Below are positions 17,931-26,790 of a DNA stretch of 64,000 nucleotides, in pieces. Origin of the DNA: Neomesorhizobium sp963726065. Lineage in GTDB: Bacteria > Pseudomonadota > Alphaproteobacteria > Rhizobiales > Rhizobiaceae. A program made the position numbers and the translations under genes. Position 1 is the stretch's first letter; every line of letters begins with the position of its first letter. Where the stretch lies: the NCBI GenBank assembly GCA_963726065.1, contig CAVSAU010000015.1, positions 1-64,000 on the forward strand, given 5' to 3'. The notes beneath the pieces are model-generated. The model did not search any database. It saw nothing but the letters and a program-made list of their open reading frames with translations, and had not been told where the DNA came from.

Positions 17931-18431
17931 ATGGAACTCCTTGAAATCGAACTTGCTCGCGATTGTCATCCCGTCGATGTCATCGAGCAGGTCGCTCACA
18001 ACAACGATTGGGCTTTCGAACGAACCGGCGACGACGAGATTTCCATTTCGGTCGCCGGCACCTGGACCGACTATCAGGTTTCATTCTCGTGGATGGAGGA
18101 TTTCGAGGCGCTCCATCTGGCCTGCGCCTTCGACATCAAGGTGCCGGACAATCGTGCTCTCGAGGTCATGCGGCTCCTGTCGCTGATTAACGAGCAGATG
18201 CTGTTCGGTCATTTCGACCTGTGGGAGCAGGAAGGCGCCATCATGTTCCGGCAGTCGCTGCTGCTTGCCGGCGGCGCCGATCCAACCAGCCAGCAGGTTG
18301 AGGTGCTGCTTTCCAGTGCTCTGGAAGCCTGCGAATGCTATTTCCAGGCTTTCCAGTTCGTTGTCTGGTCGGGAACCTCCGCCAAGGATGCGCTGGCCAG
18401 CGTGCTCTTCGAAACCTTCGGCAACGCCTGA
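17931..18431 (+). CDS. YbjN-domain protein
   Basis: 166 residues from the ATG at 17931 (MELLEIELAR). The YbjN fold is recognised from VIEQVAHNNDWAFERTGDDE, ISVAGTWTDYQVSFSWMEDF and LLSLINEQMLFGHFDLW. YbjN-family proteins are small cytoplasmic chaperone-like proteins structurally related to secretion chaperones; the function is unsettled. It lies seven bases before csaA, so the two are likely co-transcribed. Confidence 0.82.
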   Translation: MELLEIELARDCHPVDVIEQVAHNNDWAFERTGDDEISISVAGTWTDYQVSFSWMEDFEALHLACAFDIKVPDNRALEVMRLLSLINEQMLFGHFDLWEQEGAIMFRQSLLLAGGADPTSQQVEVLLSSALEACECYFQAFQFVVWSGTSAKDALASVLFETFGNA

Positions 18432-18438
18432 GGCTTCC

Positions 18439-18801
18439 ATGGGTTCGGGTGGCGGGCCGAAAAAGCCCGAGATCAGCTTTGCCGACTTCGACCGTGTCGA
18501 CATCCGTGCCGGCACCATCGTCGAGGCCGAGCCGTTTCCGGAAGCGCGCAAGCCGGCCTTCAAGCTGAAGATCGACTTCGGCCCGGAGATCGGCGTGAAG
18601 AAATCTTCCGCACAGATCACCAAGTACTACATGCCGGAAACGCTGGTCGGCCGGCAGGTGATGGCGGTGGTCAATTTCCCGCCGCGCCAGATCGGCAAGT
18701 TCATGTCGGAAGTGCTGACGCTCGGGATGCCCGACGATGAGGGCGACGTGGTGCTGACCGCCATCGAGCGCACCGTGCCGAACGGCGGCCGGCTGTTTTA
18801 G
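18439..18801 (+). CDS. csaA: CsaA-like tRNA-binding-domain protein
   Basis: 120 residues forming one OB-fold tRNA-binding domain: FADFDRVDIRAGTIVEAEPF, KLKIDFGPEIGVKKSSAQI and VVNFPPRQIGKFMSEVLTLG. CsaA proteins bind tRNA-like structures and have been linked to secretion chaperoning. It follows ybjN by seven bases. Its TAG stop overlaps the TAA stop of the convergent MFS gene by two bases. Confidence 0.88.
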   Translation: MGSGGGPKKPEISFADFDRVDIRAGTIVEAEPFPEARKPAFKLKIDFGPEIGVKKSSAQITKYYMPETLVGRQVMAVVNFPPRQIGKFMSEVLTLGMPDDEGDVVLTAIERTVPNGGRLF

Positions 18802-20051
18802 TCACGCATAGGTGAACCCGCAAGCCTTGCAACCAGCATGAAGGCGATTACCGAGCCTGCTCCGACCATGGCCGTGGCGGCCAAGGCTGCGTGAACACCG
18901 AACTTCTCGGAAATGAAGGCGAAGACGAAGGGTGCAGCGGCTGCCACCACCAGGCGTATGCCGGTGATGCGCCCGACCAGCACGCCATAACCGTCGCTGC
19001 CGAACAGCGTCAGCGGCAAGGTTCCCTGCACGATGCTGTTCAGGCCCGAGCCGGCGCCGAAAAGCAGCGCGAAGACCACAGCCCCGGCAAGCCATGGCGC
19101 GCTTGCCAGAAGCACCACGATCGCCAGCGACAGTGAAAATGCCGAAACGATAGCCAGTCGGGCAGGCGGCATGCCCGCCCCGAAAATCATGTTGACAAAG
19201 CGCGCCAGCACCTGCGCGGGACCGAACACCGTGCCAACCAGCACCGCCAGCGCGCCCAGCCCGATGGCGCCCAGCATCGGCACCATGTGCACCAGCAGGG
19301 CCGAAAGCACGAAGCTCATCAGAGTGAAGCCAGCAGCCATCAGCACGAAGCCTTTCGGGCGCAGCCCCAGGGGAAGGCTGCCTTCCACCCGCAGCGGCAT
19401 TTCGGGCGGCACCGGCACGTCGGCTTCTTCTACCGCCGCCTCGGTCGCCACTGGCTTGGCCGCGGCCGTCAGGCTGCGCCGGGACAAGAGCGACAGCCGC
19501 CAGTGGATGGGCAGGCAGATCAGGAGATTGGCGGCGGCGAAGGCGAAATAGACGGCGCGCCAAGACAGGTGTTCATGCAGCAGCGTCGTTAGCGGCCAAA
19601 ACAGTGTCGAGGCGAAGCCGGCGATCAGTGTCAGATGGGTGATCGACCGTTGCGCCCGGTTCGGCGCGACCTGCACCAGCAGCGCAAAGGCGGCGTTGTA
19701 CTGGACTAGCCCGGACGCCACCTGTAGCGCCAGCAAGGCCATGAAGAAGCTGGTGCGTTCGGGCGCCAGTGCGCAGGCCGCAAGCGAAAGCGCCGCTGCG
19801 ACCGACCCAGCCGTCATCACGCGTCCGGCGTCGTAGCGGTCGATGCAGCGGCCGGTCAGCGGCGCTGCCAGCCCGCCCGCCAGAAGTGCCGCCGACAGCG
19901 CGCCATAAACCCATTCCAGCGACCAGGAAAAATCGCGCGCCATCTCCGGCGCGAGAATGCTGAAACTGTAGTAGAGCGTGCCGTAACCGACGATCTGGGT
20001 GACGCCGAGACCCCACACGGTTACGGCGAGATGGCGATCGGAAATGCGCAT
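18798..20051 (-). CDS. Major facilitator superfamily transporter
   Basis: 417 residues from the ATG at 20051 (MRISDRHLAVTVWGLG). Twelve hydrophobic segments are visible, with a cytoplasmic loop around residues 195-235 rich in Ala, Glu and Pro. The motif GRCIDRYDAGRVM after helix 2 is the MFS loop 2-3 signature (GxxxDRxGxR). The substrate cannot be read from the sequence. Its start faces the copper module. Confidence 0.85.
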   Translation of the reverse strand: MRISDRHLAVTVWGLGVTQIVGYGTLYYSFSILAPEMARDFSWSLEWVYGALSAALLAGGLAAPLTGRCIDRYDAGRVMTAGSVAAALSLAACALAPERTSFFMALLALQVASGLVQYNAAFALLVQVAPNRAQRSITHLTLIAGFASTLFWPLTTLLHEHLSWRAVYFAFAAANLLICLPIHWRLSLLSRRSLTAAAKPVATEAAVEEADVPVPPEMPLRVEGSLPLGLRPKGFVLMAAGFTLMSFVLSALLVHMVPMLGAIGLGALAVLVGTVFGPAQVLARFVNMIFGAGMPPARLAIVSAFSLSLAIVVLLASAPWLAGAVVFALLFGAGSGLNSIVQGTLPLTLFGSDGYGVLVGRITGIRLVVAAAAPFVFAFISEKFGVHAALAATAMVGAGSVIAFMLVARLAGSPMRD

Positions 20052-20165
20052 GGGCTGGCTTTCGCGCGGCCAGTTTGCCGCAAATGGTTCCCTTCTACCC
20101 CATCGATGGTTTGCCGGCGCAATGGGCCAGCGCATTCGGCCGATGCGACCAGTTCGAAGTCGCCC

Positions 20166-20196
20166 TTGACCTTCCAGTTACTGGAAGCACTACCTG
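20166..20196 (+). promoter_or_regulatory. MerR/CueR-type promoter of the copper operon
   Basis: A -35 box TTGACC (20166-20171) and a weak -10 TACCTG (20191-20196) are 19 bases apart. The spacer holds the inverted repeat CTTCCAG-TTA-CTGGAAG (20171-20187). Overlong spacers with an internal dyad are the hallmark of promoters activated by MerR-family metal regulators, and the dyad closely resembles CueR sites. No cueR gene is adjacent. Confidence 0.8.
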
Positions 20197-20229
20197 TCGT
20201 TCAAGCAAGCAGGAAGGACGTGAGAATCA

Positions 20230-22761
20230 ATGATGAGCCACAACAATCATGGGCGCCATAATCACGGCCATGCGCACGCCGGCCACGGCTCGTGTTGCGC
20301 GCCGAAGCCGCAGGCGAGCGTGCCGGGGGAGGCGGTCGTGCGTGATCCCGTCTGCGGAATGACGGTCGATCCCAACAAGGGCAAGCCGACGGCCGAACAC
20401 GCCGACCATACCTTTCATTTCTGCAGCACTTCTTGCCACGGCAAGTTCGTTGCAGCGCCGGAAAATTACATTACCGCTACCGATCCGGTCTGCGGCATGA
20501 CAGTCGAGCGCGCCACTGCGAAGCATTTGGCTCGCCATGAAGGGCAGGGTTTCTACTTCTGCTCGGCCGGCTGCAAGACCAAGTTCGAGGCCGAACCTGA
20601 CAAATATCTCGGCGACCGTCCGGCGCCCGCGCCCATGCCGAAAGGCACGCAATACACATGCCCGATGCATCCCGAAGTGGTGCGCGACAAGCCCGGTTCC
20701 TGCCCGCTTTGCGGCATGGCGCTGGAACCAATGGGTGTGCCGACCGGTGATGAAGGTCCGAACCCGGAGCTTGTGGATTTCACCCGCCGTTTCTGGGTGA
20801 GTGCCGCACTTGCCGTCCCACTGCTGGTTATAGCCATGGGGCCGATGCTGGGCCTTCCGGTGCGCGACTGGATCGGGGAGCCGCTCGCCACCTGGCTGGA
20901 GCTTGCCCTGGCAACGCCGGTCGTTCTGTGGGCCGCCACTCCGTTCTTCCATCGCGGCTACGAATTGATCGTCAACCGCAGCCCCAACATGTGGACGCTG
21001 ATCTCGCTCGGCGTCGGTGCGGCCTATCTCTACAGCGTCGCGGCCACGCTGTTCCCGGATCTCTTCCCGCATCAGTTCCGCGGCCACGGCGGCTCGGTGC
21101 CGGTCTATTTCGAAGCAGCAAGCGTCATCGTCGCACTGGTCTTCCTCGGCCAGGTGCTGGAACTGAAGGCGCGCGAGCGCACGGGTTCGGCGATCCGCGC
21201 GCTGCTCGACCTCGCTCCCAAGACCGCTCGCCGCATCGGCAAGGACGGCTCGGAGCAGGACGTGCCGCTCGACGACGTGGTGAAAGGCGATCTGTTGCGC
21301 GTCCGTCCTGGCGACGGCATCCCCGTCGACGGCGTCGTCACCGAGGGACGCTCGTCCGTCGACGAATCCATGATCAGCGGCGAGCCGCTGCCGGTCGAGA
21401 AGAACGTCGGCGACAATCTGACCGGCGGCACGCTCAACAAGAACGGTTCGCTGGTGATGCGGGCGGAAAAAGTCGGCGCCGATACGATGCTGTCGCGCAT
21501 TGTCGAGATGGTGGCCAAGGCCCAGCGCAGCCGTGCGCCAATCCAGGGGCTGGCCGACCGCGTCTCCTACTATTTCGTGCCGGCGGTGGTGCTGGTGGCC
21601 ATTCTCTCCTTCGCCGGCTGGGCGGTGTTCGGACCGACGCCGTCGATGATCTTCGCCATCGTCTCGGCGGTGTCGGTGCTGATCATTGCCTGTCCCTGTG
21701 CGCTGGGCCTCGCGACACCGATGTCGATCATGACGGCGACCGGCCGCGGCGCCCAGGCGGGCGTGCTGATCAAGGACGCCGAAGCGCTGGAGCGTTTCGC
21801 CAGCGTCGACACGCTGATCGTCGACAAGACCGGCACCCTGACCGAAGGCAAGCCGAAGCTAACCGACGTGGTAGCTGTCAAGGGTTTTGGCGAAGACAGG
21901 CTTCTTGGTCTGGCGGCAAGTCTCGAAAAGGGCTCTGAACATCCGCTTGCCGAGGCGATCGTGGCGGGAGCCGAACAGCGCGGCGTCAAGGTTGCGGAAG
22001 CGAGCGATTTCCTGTCCGTCACTGGCAAGGGCGTTTCCGGCACGGTCGGCGGCAAAGCCGTTGCGCTCGGCAACCGGGCGATGATGGACGATCTCGGGAT
22101 CGACACGGGCGCGCTTGCCGGGGATGCGGACGCGCTGCGCGGCGACGGCAAGACCGCGATGTTCGTCGCTGTCGCCGGCAAGTTCGCCGGCATCGTCGCC
22201 GTCGCCGATCCGGTCAAGCAGACCACCGCCGAGGCGATCCGCGCGCTGCACGAGCGGGGCCTGAAGATCATCATGGCGACAGGCGATAACCAGCGCACGG
22301 CGCAGGCCGTGGCCAGGAAACTCGGCATCGACGAGGTGCGCGCCGATATGCTGCCGGAGAGCAAGAAGGCGCTCATCGACGAGTTGCAGGCCAAGGGCGC
22401 GAAAGTCGCGATGGCGGGCGACGGCGTCAACGATGCGCCTGCACTTGCCGCTGCCGATGTCGGCATCGCCATGGGCACCGGCGCCGATGTCGCGGTGGAA
22501 AGTGCCGGCATCACGCTGGTCAAAGGCGACCTCAACGGCATCGTGCGTGCCCGCACGCTGGCACAGGCCGCGATCGGCAACATCAGGCAGAACCTGTTCT
22601 TCGCCTTTGTCTACAACGTGCTCGGCGTGCCGGTTGCCGCCGGCCTGCTTTATCCGCTCACCGGCACCTTGCTGTCGCCGATGCTGGCGGCGGCGGCAAT
22701 GAGCCTGTCTTCGGTCTCGGTCATCGCCAATGCGCTGAGGCTCCGGGCTTTAAAGCTCTGA
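20230..22761 (+). CDS. copA: Copper-exporting P1B-type ATPase with YHS and heavy-metal-binding N-terminus
   Basis: 843 residues. The N-terminus is His-rich (HNNHGRHNHGHAHAGHG), then carries two YHS domains (DPVCGMTVD near 40; DPVCGMTVE near 85) and a heavy-metal-binding domain YTCPMHPEV near 138 instead of classical CxxC domains. The core has the CPC motif C488-P-C490, phosphorylation motif DKTGTLTEG with D532, and the GDGVNDAPAL hinge. Together these point to a CopB/CopA-like copper(I) exporter. It starts at a tandem ATGATG, sits behind a CueR-type promoter and is followed by a DUF305 gene. Confidence 0.93.
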   Translation: MMSHNNHGRHNHGHAHAGHGSCCAPKPQASVPGEAVVRDPVCGMTVDPNKGKPTAEHADHTFHFCSTSCHGKFVAAPENYITATDPVCGMTVERATAKHLARHEGQGFYFCSAGCKTKFEAEPDKYLGDRPAPAPMPKGTQYTCPMHPEVVRDKPGSCPLCGMALEPMGVPTGDEGPNPELVDFTRRFWVSAALAVPLLVIAMGPMLGLPVRDWIGEPLATWLELALATPVVLWAATPFFHRGYELIVNRSPNMWTLISLGVGAAYLYSVAATLFPDLFPHQFRGHGGSVPVYFEAASVIVALVFLGQVLELKARERTGSAIRALLDLAPKTARRIGKDGSEQDVPLDDVVKGDLLRVRPGDGIPVDGVVTEGRSSVDESMISGEPLPVEKNVGDNLTGGTLNKNGSLVMRAEKVGADTMLSRIVEMVAKAQRSRAPIQGLADRVSYYFVPAVVLVAILSFAGWAVFGPTPSMIFAIVSAVSVLIIACPCALGLATPMSIMTATGRGAQAGVLIKDAEALERFASVDTLIVDKTGTLTEGKPKLTDVVAVKGFGEDRLLGLAASLEKGSEHPLAEAIVAGAEQRGVKVAEASDFLSVTGKGVSGTVGGKAVALGNRAMMDDLGIDTGALAGDADALRGDGKTAMFVAVAGKFAGIVAVADPVKQTTAEAIRALHERGLKIIMATGDNQRTAQAVARKLGIDEVRADMLPESKKALIDELQAKGAKVAMAGDGVNDAPALAAADVGIAMGTGADVAVESAGITLVKGDLNGIVRARTLAQAAIGNIRQNLFFAFVYNVLGVPVAAGLLYPLTGTLLSPMLAAAAMSLSSVSVIANALRLRALKL

Positions 22762-22800
22762 ATGAAACCCCAGATCCAAACCGCAATCAGGAGATCGCAA

Positions 22801-23193
22801 ATGAATTTGACGAAGAAGATCTTGTTGGCCCTCATGGCCGTGGCGATGCTTGCCACCGTGTTTCTGGAAACCGCCACCGCGCAGACCGACCACGGCGGTC
22901 ACGGCGCAGGCGCCATGACCACGGCCTCGTACAACGCCGCGTCGGCCGAATACAAGGCGGCGATGGACAAGATGCACGCCGCCATGTCCGCGCAGCAGTA
23001 CACCGGCAATGCCGATGTGGATTTCGCCGCCGGCATGATCCCGCACCATCAGGCGGCGATCGACATGGCGAAAACGGTGCTGAAGTACGGCAAGGATCCG
23101 GAAATCCGCAAGCTGGCGAAGGCGGTGGTTTCGGCCCAGGAAGCCGAGATCAAGCAGCTCGAGGACTGGCTGAAAAACAACCCGGCGAACTGA
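22801..23193 (+). CDS. Exported DUF305 protein, probable copper-binding partner
   Basis: 130 residues from the ATG at 22801. A signal peptide (KKILLALMAVAMLATVFL, cleavage near ATAQ) precedes a His-rich mature start (DHGGHGAGAM) and a DUF305 four-helix core with MIPHHQAAIDMAKTVL. DUF305 proteins often accompany copper ATPases and carry histidine and methionine ligands. The gene lies 39 bases after copA and before a terminator, so both are one transcript; a periplasmic copper-handling role is inferred. Confidence 0.88.
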   Translation: MNLTKKILLALMAVAMLATVFLETATAQTDHGGHGAGAMTTASYNAASAEYKAAMDKMHAAMSAQQYTGNADVDFAAGMIPHHQAAIDMAKTVLKYGKDPEIRKLAKAVVSAQEAEIKQLEDWLKNNPAN

Positions 23194-23220
23194 CCGGCAC
23201 GAACATTCAACCCAGCGAAA

Positions 23221-23260
23221 GGGCAGCGGTGACGCTGAACAGCGGTGACGCTGCCCTTTT
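23221..23260 (+). terminator. Terminator of the copper operon with a duplicated hairpin
   Basis: GGGCAGCG (23221-23228) pairs with CGCTGCCC (23249-23256), followed by TTTT. A 14-base unit CAGCGGTGACGCTG occurs twice inside (23224-23237 and 23240-23253), and each copy can fold into its own small hairpin. Confidence 0.75.
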
Positions 23261-23303
23261 CTGTTTCCGGTGGCAGGTCAGGGCGATCGCTTCAACGATC
23301 GTA

Positions 23304-23333
23304 TTGACAAAAGATATATCGTTACACTAGATA
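23304..23333 (+). promoter_or_regulatory. Sigma-70 promoter of the PadR-family gene
   Basis: TTGACA (23304-23309) and TAGATA (23328-23333) are 18 bases apart. The spacer contains AT-rich GATATATCG, a plausible autoregulatory site. Transcription would begin near 23340, which favours the downstream ATG at 23370 as translation start. Confidence 0.65.
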
Positions 23334-23369
23334 AGTCGCATGAGAAACATATCCTTGGAAGGAAAATTG

Positions 23370-23972
23370 ATGTTCAAGCACCGATTTGCCCATGGGCACC
23401 GTCACGACCACGGCCACGGCCATTGGGAAATGTCCGGGCGCGATGGCGGCGATGCTTCGTCCGGTCGACGCGGCCGTGGCGGTCCCTTCGGCCGCCATCG
23501 CGGCGGCCCCTTCGGCGGGCGCGGCCCGCGCATGTTCGACCCCGGCGCGCTGCGCCTGGTGGTGCTCGGCCTGATCGCCGAGGAGCCGCGCCACGGCTAC
23601 GACATCATCAAGGCGCTGGAAGCTCGCTTTCAGGGCGCCTACAGCCCGAGTCCCGGCGCCATCTACCCGATGCTCCAGATGCTGGAGGAGGCCGATCTCG
23701 TCTCCTCGACGATGAACGGCAACAAGCGACTCTTCGCCATAACCGAGGAAGGCCGCGCCTGGCTCGACGAGAACCGTGCCGAGCTCGACAAGATCAACGC
23801 CCAGCTCGACGAGGCCTCCGAAGAGATCAGCGGCGTCGCTCTCGGCGAGGAGATGCGGGCCTTGCGCCGTGCCGTCCACGGCAAGCTGCGTAGCGGAGCG
23901 CTGACGGCGGAAATGGCCGAAAAGGCCCGCGACATCCTTCGTAAGGCCCGAGAGGACTTCGACGCGCTCTGA
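23370..23972 (+). CDS. His-rich PadR-family regulator, YqjI-like
   Basis: 200 residues from the ATG at 23370, which has a strong GGAAGGA site eight bases upstream; an in-frame ATG at 23340 has none. The N-terminus is a metal-binding-like His segment (HRFAHGHRHDHGHGHW) and a Gly/Arg linker. The PadR winged helix follows: LRLVVLGLIAEEPRHGYDI, PSPGAIYPMLQMLEEADLV and KRLFAITEEGRAWLDENR. E. coli YqjI has this architecture and responds to nickel in controlling a ferric reductase. Its position after the copper module suggests metal sensing here too, which is inference. Confidence 0.85.
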   Translation: MFKHRFAHGHRHDHGHGHWEMSGRDGGDASSGRRGRGGPFGRHRGGPFGGRGPRMFDPGALRLVVLGLIAEEPRHGYDIIKALEARFQGAYSPSPGAIYPMLQMLEEADLVSSTMNGNKRLFAITEEGRAWLDENRAELDKINAQLDEASEEISGVALGEEMRALRRAVHGKLRSGALTAEMAEKARDILRKAREDFDAL

Positions 23973-23984
23973 CCCCACGCCTGC

Positions 23985-24019
23985 CGGGTCGCCTCACCAA
24001 AGTTAGGGAGGGCGACCCG
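23985..24019 (+). terminator. Hairpin after the PadR gene
   Basis: CGGGTCGCC (23985-23993) pairs perfectly with GGCGACCCG (24011-24019). There is no T tract, so it is a terminator-like hairpin of uncertain function just after the PadR stop. Confidence 0.45.
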
Positions 24020-24359
24020 CGCCGTTTCCCAGGTAGAAGTCGCCACCGGCGAATGCGGCAAAAAAAGCGCCGTAAGCCGGCTCGCCAAGACCACATGCAG
24101 GCGTTATCAACGCCATCGCACGGGACAACTCGTGCCCAGAATTCTCGTCGGGGACGGCCCCATTGTTCGGAAGATCCGAGCGATGGCGCCATTTTGCATT
24201 CCGACTGTTCAGCCCCAGGCTGACACTTCCCTTTCGCCATATATCGACCGTCGCGCACCTAGTGCCGTGACGTCGCTTCTACGCGCCGCGGCGAGCCGCG
24301 GTCATGCCGTGCGCCAAAAAATCTCCGCCCAACAATCACCCCAGCAGAGGAGGCCGCGC
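24020..24359. other. Gene-free stretch before the atpB copy
   Basis: No conserved coding sequence, promoter or RNA was recognised. The right end carries AGAGGAGG, a strong ribosome binding site for the atpB-like GTG start at 24360. Confidence 0.4.
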
Positions 24360-25103
24360 GTGGCCGGACCGATAGAACAATTCGAAATCAAGCCGCTGTT
24401 CAGTCTCGGCGAAGTCACCGGTTATCAGATCGTCTTTACCAATTCGGCCGCCTATTTGATTGCCGCCGCGTCGCTGGGCGGTCTTTTCCTGCTTGCCGCC
24501 ACGGTGCGCCGGCAGCTTGTGCCGTCGCGCGCCCAGTCGGCGCCGAATTGATCCACGAATTCATCGCCAGGACGCTGCGCGACAATACGGGGGAGGCCGG
24601 CATGCGGTTCTTCCCGCTGGTATTCTCGCTGTTCATGTTCATCCTGACGGCAAACCTCCTCGGGATGTTCCCTTATGCCTTCACGGTCACCAGCCAGATC
24701 GTGGTGACATTCGCGCTGGCGATGCTTGTTTTCCTCACCGTCACGCTATTCTTGTGGAAGCACGGGCTCCGCTTCTTCCGCCTGTTCCTGCCGAAGGCGT
24801 GCCGCTGGTGCTTTCGCCGATCATCGTCCCGATCGAGATCGTTTGCTACCTGTCGCGGCCTATCAGCCATTCGGTGCGCCTGTTCGCGGTCATGCTGGCC
24901 GGCCATATCACGCTGAAAGTGTTTGCCGGCTTCGTCGTCTGCCTGTCGGTTTCGGGGCGCTCGGCATGGCCGTCGCCGTGCTGCCGCTGCTGATGACCGT
25001 CGCACTGACGGCGCTCGAATTGTTGATGTCGGTGATCCAGGCCTACATCTTCACCATGCTGACCTGCATGTACCTCGCAGATGCGCTGCACCTCGAACAC
25101 TGA
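24360..25103 (+). pseudogene. atpB: Stand-alone F0F1 ATP synthase subunit a copy, frameshifted three times
   Basis: Begins at the GTG at 24360 with AGPIEQFEIKPLFSLGEV, as in alphaproteobacterial AtpB. The frame breaks near 24540 (before LIHEFIARTLRDN), near 24797 (before GVPLVLSPIIVPIEIV) and near 24955 (before GALGMAVAVLPLLMTVA), ending DALHLEH. PISHSVRLFAVMLAGHITLK contains the essential arginine region of subunit a. No atpI, atpE or atpF lies nearby; the flanks are a PadR regulator and a convergent kinase. It is thus an isolated paralogue that is either newly decayed or carries sequencing errors. Confidence 0.8.
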
Positions 25104-25133
25104 TCGCGGGCGCGTCCAAAGCACGCGCGCGCT

Positions 25134-26546
25134 CTATGCCGGAACCTTGACCACAGCCCGCAGGCCGCCCAGCGGGCTGTCTTCCAGCAAGATATCGCCG
25201 CCATGGCTGCGGGCGATGTCGCGGGCGATGGCGAGGCCGAGGCCGGTGCCGCTGGCGTCGAGGTTGCGCGCCTCGTCCAGCCGCACGAACGGCTTGAACA
25301 CTTCCTCGCGCTTTTCCAGCGGAATGCCCGGCCCGTCGTCGTCGACGGTGATGGTGAGCCATCCACGCATGTGGACGGCATTGACCTCGACGCGCGAGGC
25401 ATAGCGGAACGCGTTGCCGACGATGTTGGAAAGCAGCCGCGAAAAGGCGTTCGGCCGCACATGGACTTCGGGCCTGCCGGTCAGCGCCGTCTTGATCCCG
25501 CGATCCCTCAGCTTCGCCTCCTCGGCGAGCTTTTCGAAGAAGGCGCGCAGGTCGAAGCTGCCGGGATCCTCCGTCGTCTCGCCGCGGGCGAAAGCCAGAT
25601 AACCCTCCAGCATCGACTGCATGTCGTCGACGTCCTGGTTCAGCGCCTTGGTGTCGGCGCTGGGTCCGGCTAGGGCGAGCTGCAGCTTGAAGCGGGTGAG
25701 AATGGTCCTCAGATCGTGGCTGACGCCGGTTAGCATCGCCGTGCGCTGTTCGATCTGCCTCTCGATGCGCTCGCGCATCTGGATGAAGGCGATGCCGGCG
25801 CGGCGCACTTCCTCAGCACCCCGCGGCTTGAAATCGCGCGGCATCGGCCTTCCCTTGCCGAAACTTTCGGCTGCTTCCGCGAGTTTCATGATCGGCCGGA
25901 TCTGGTTGCGCAGGAACGGCACCGCGATCATCAGCAGCACCAGCGAAGTGCCGACCATCCACAGAAGGAAGATATGGGTGTTGGACGCGTAGGCTTGGCT
26001 GCGGCGGGCAAAGACTCGCAGCACCTTGTCATCGAGCTGGATCCTGATCTCGACGATGTTGGAATTGCCGACGGTGTCCAGCCAGAATGGCTTGTTGATC
26101 TGGCGGGTGATCTCCGACGACAGGATCTGGTCGAGGATGGAGAAGAACGGTTTGGGGCCTGGAGGCGGCAGCGGGTCGGGCGGCATGATGTCGATCTTGA
26201 GCGACAGCCTGTCCTGGGCGATGCGGATGACGTCTGAATAGCCGGCATAGTGCGGATAGGTCTCGATCATGTCGATGATCGCGGCGATGTCGCGCGTCAC
26301 CGCCTGCGACAGGCGCAGCGTCACCGTCTGCCAGTGGCGTTCCATGAACATGAAGGCGATGACCGACTGCAAAAGGATCATCGGTGCGATCACGATGATC
26401 AGCGACCGCGCATAGAGCCGTTTCGGCATGTAGCGCGAAACGAAACGCCAGAACCGCACCCAGCCGAGACGCCAGGTGGCGAAGAAGTGCGACGTCGGCG
26501 TGCGATGATGGACGTGTTCGGTCGGCGCGGCGCCGGAGGATGCCAT
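25134..26546 (-). CDS. EnvZ-like membrane sensor histidine kinase
   Basis: 470 residues from the ATG at 26546, preceded by GGAAAGGA. A first membrane helix (SLIIVIAPMILLQSVIAF) and a second (IFLLWMVGTSLVLLMIAV) bracket a periplasmic sensor domain. A HAMP-like region, the H box TGVSHDLRTILTRF with H277, NIVGNAFRYA, DDDGPGIP and SGTGLGLAIA follow. The architecture matches alphaproteobacterial EnvZ-type kinases that pair with OmpR regulators. The likely partner, on the same strand, is 5.7 kb upstream, with an efflux operon between. Confidence 0.88.
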   Translation of the reverse strand: MASSGAAPTEHVHHRTPTSHFFATWRLGWVRFWRFVSRYMPKRLYARSLIIVIAPMILLQSVIAFMFMERHWQTVTLRLSQAVTRDIAAIIDMIETYPHYAGYSDVIRIAQDRLSLKIDIMPPDPLPPPGPKPFFSILDQILSSEITRQINKPFWLDTVGNSNIVEIRIQLDDKVLRVFARRSQAYASNTHIFLLWMVGTSLVLLMIAVPFLRNQIRPIMKLAEAAESFGKGRPMPRDFKPRGAEEVRRAGIAFIQMRERIERQIEQRTAMLTGVSHDLRTILTRFKLQLALAGPSADTKALNQDVDDMQSMLEGYLAFARGETTEDPGSFDLRAFFEKLAEEAKLRDRGIKTALTGRPEVHVRPNAFSRLLSNIVGNAFRYASRVEVNAVHMRGWLTITVDDDGPGIPLEKREEVFKPFVRLDEARNLDASGTGLGLAIARDIARSHGGDILLEDSPLGGLRAVVKVPA

Positions 26547-26790
26547 GCGTCCTTTCCAGTTGGCGCCAGTCGTCTCGTCGATCCGAAACGACGGCATCAG
26601 GTCCGATAGTCTAGTCCACACCCGGACATTCTCCAAGAAACCCAACAATGATACGGCAATCCGCCCTTGCGATTTCGGCAGGGGCAATCGTTGAGACGAT
26701 ACATGCCGTCTGCGTCAACATATAGACCAGCCGCTGCCGTGCCAATGACACGTGTCCGGCGCCGGCTTCCGGCGGTGTCGGGAAGTACGT

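Noticed and set aside
23340..23369. Upstream ATG as start of the PadR-family gene
   Set aside because: It would lie at the predicted transcription start and has no ribosome binding site; the ATG at 23370 has a strong one.
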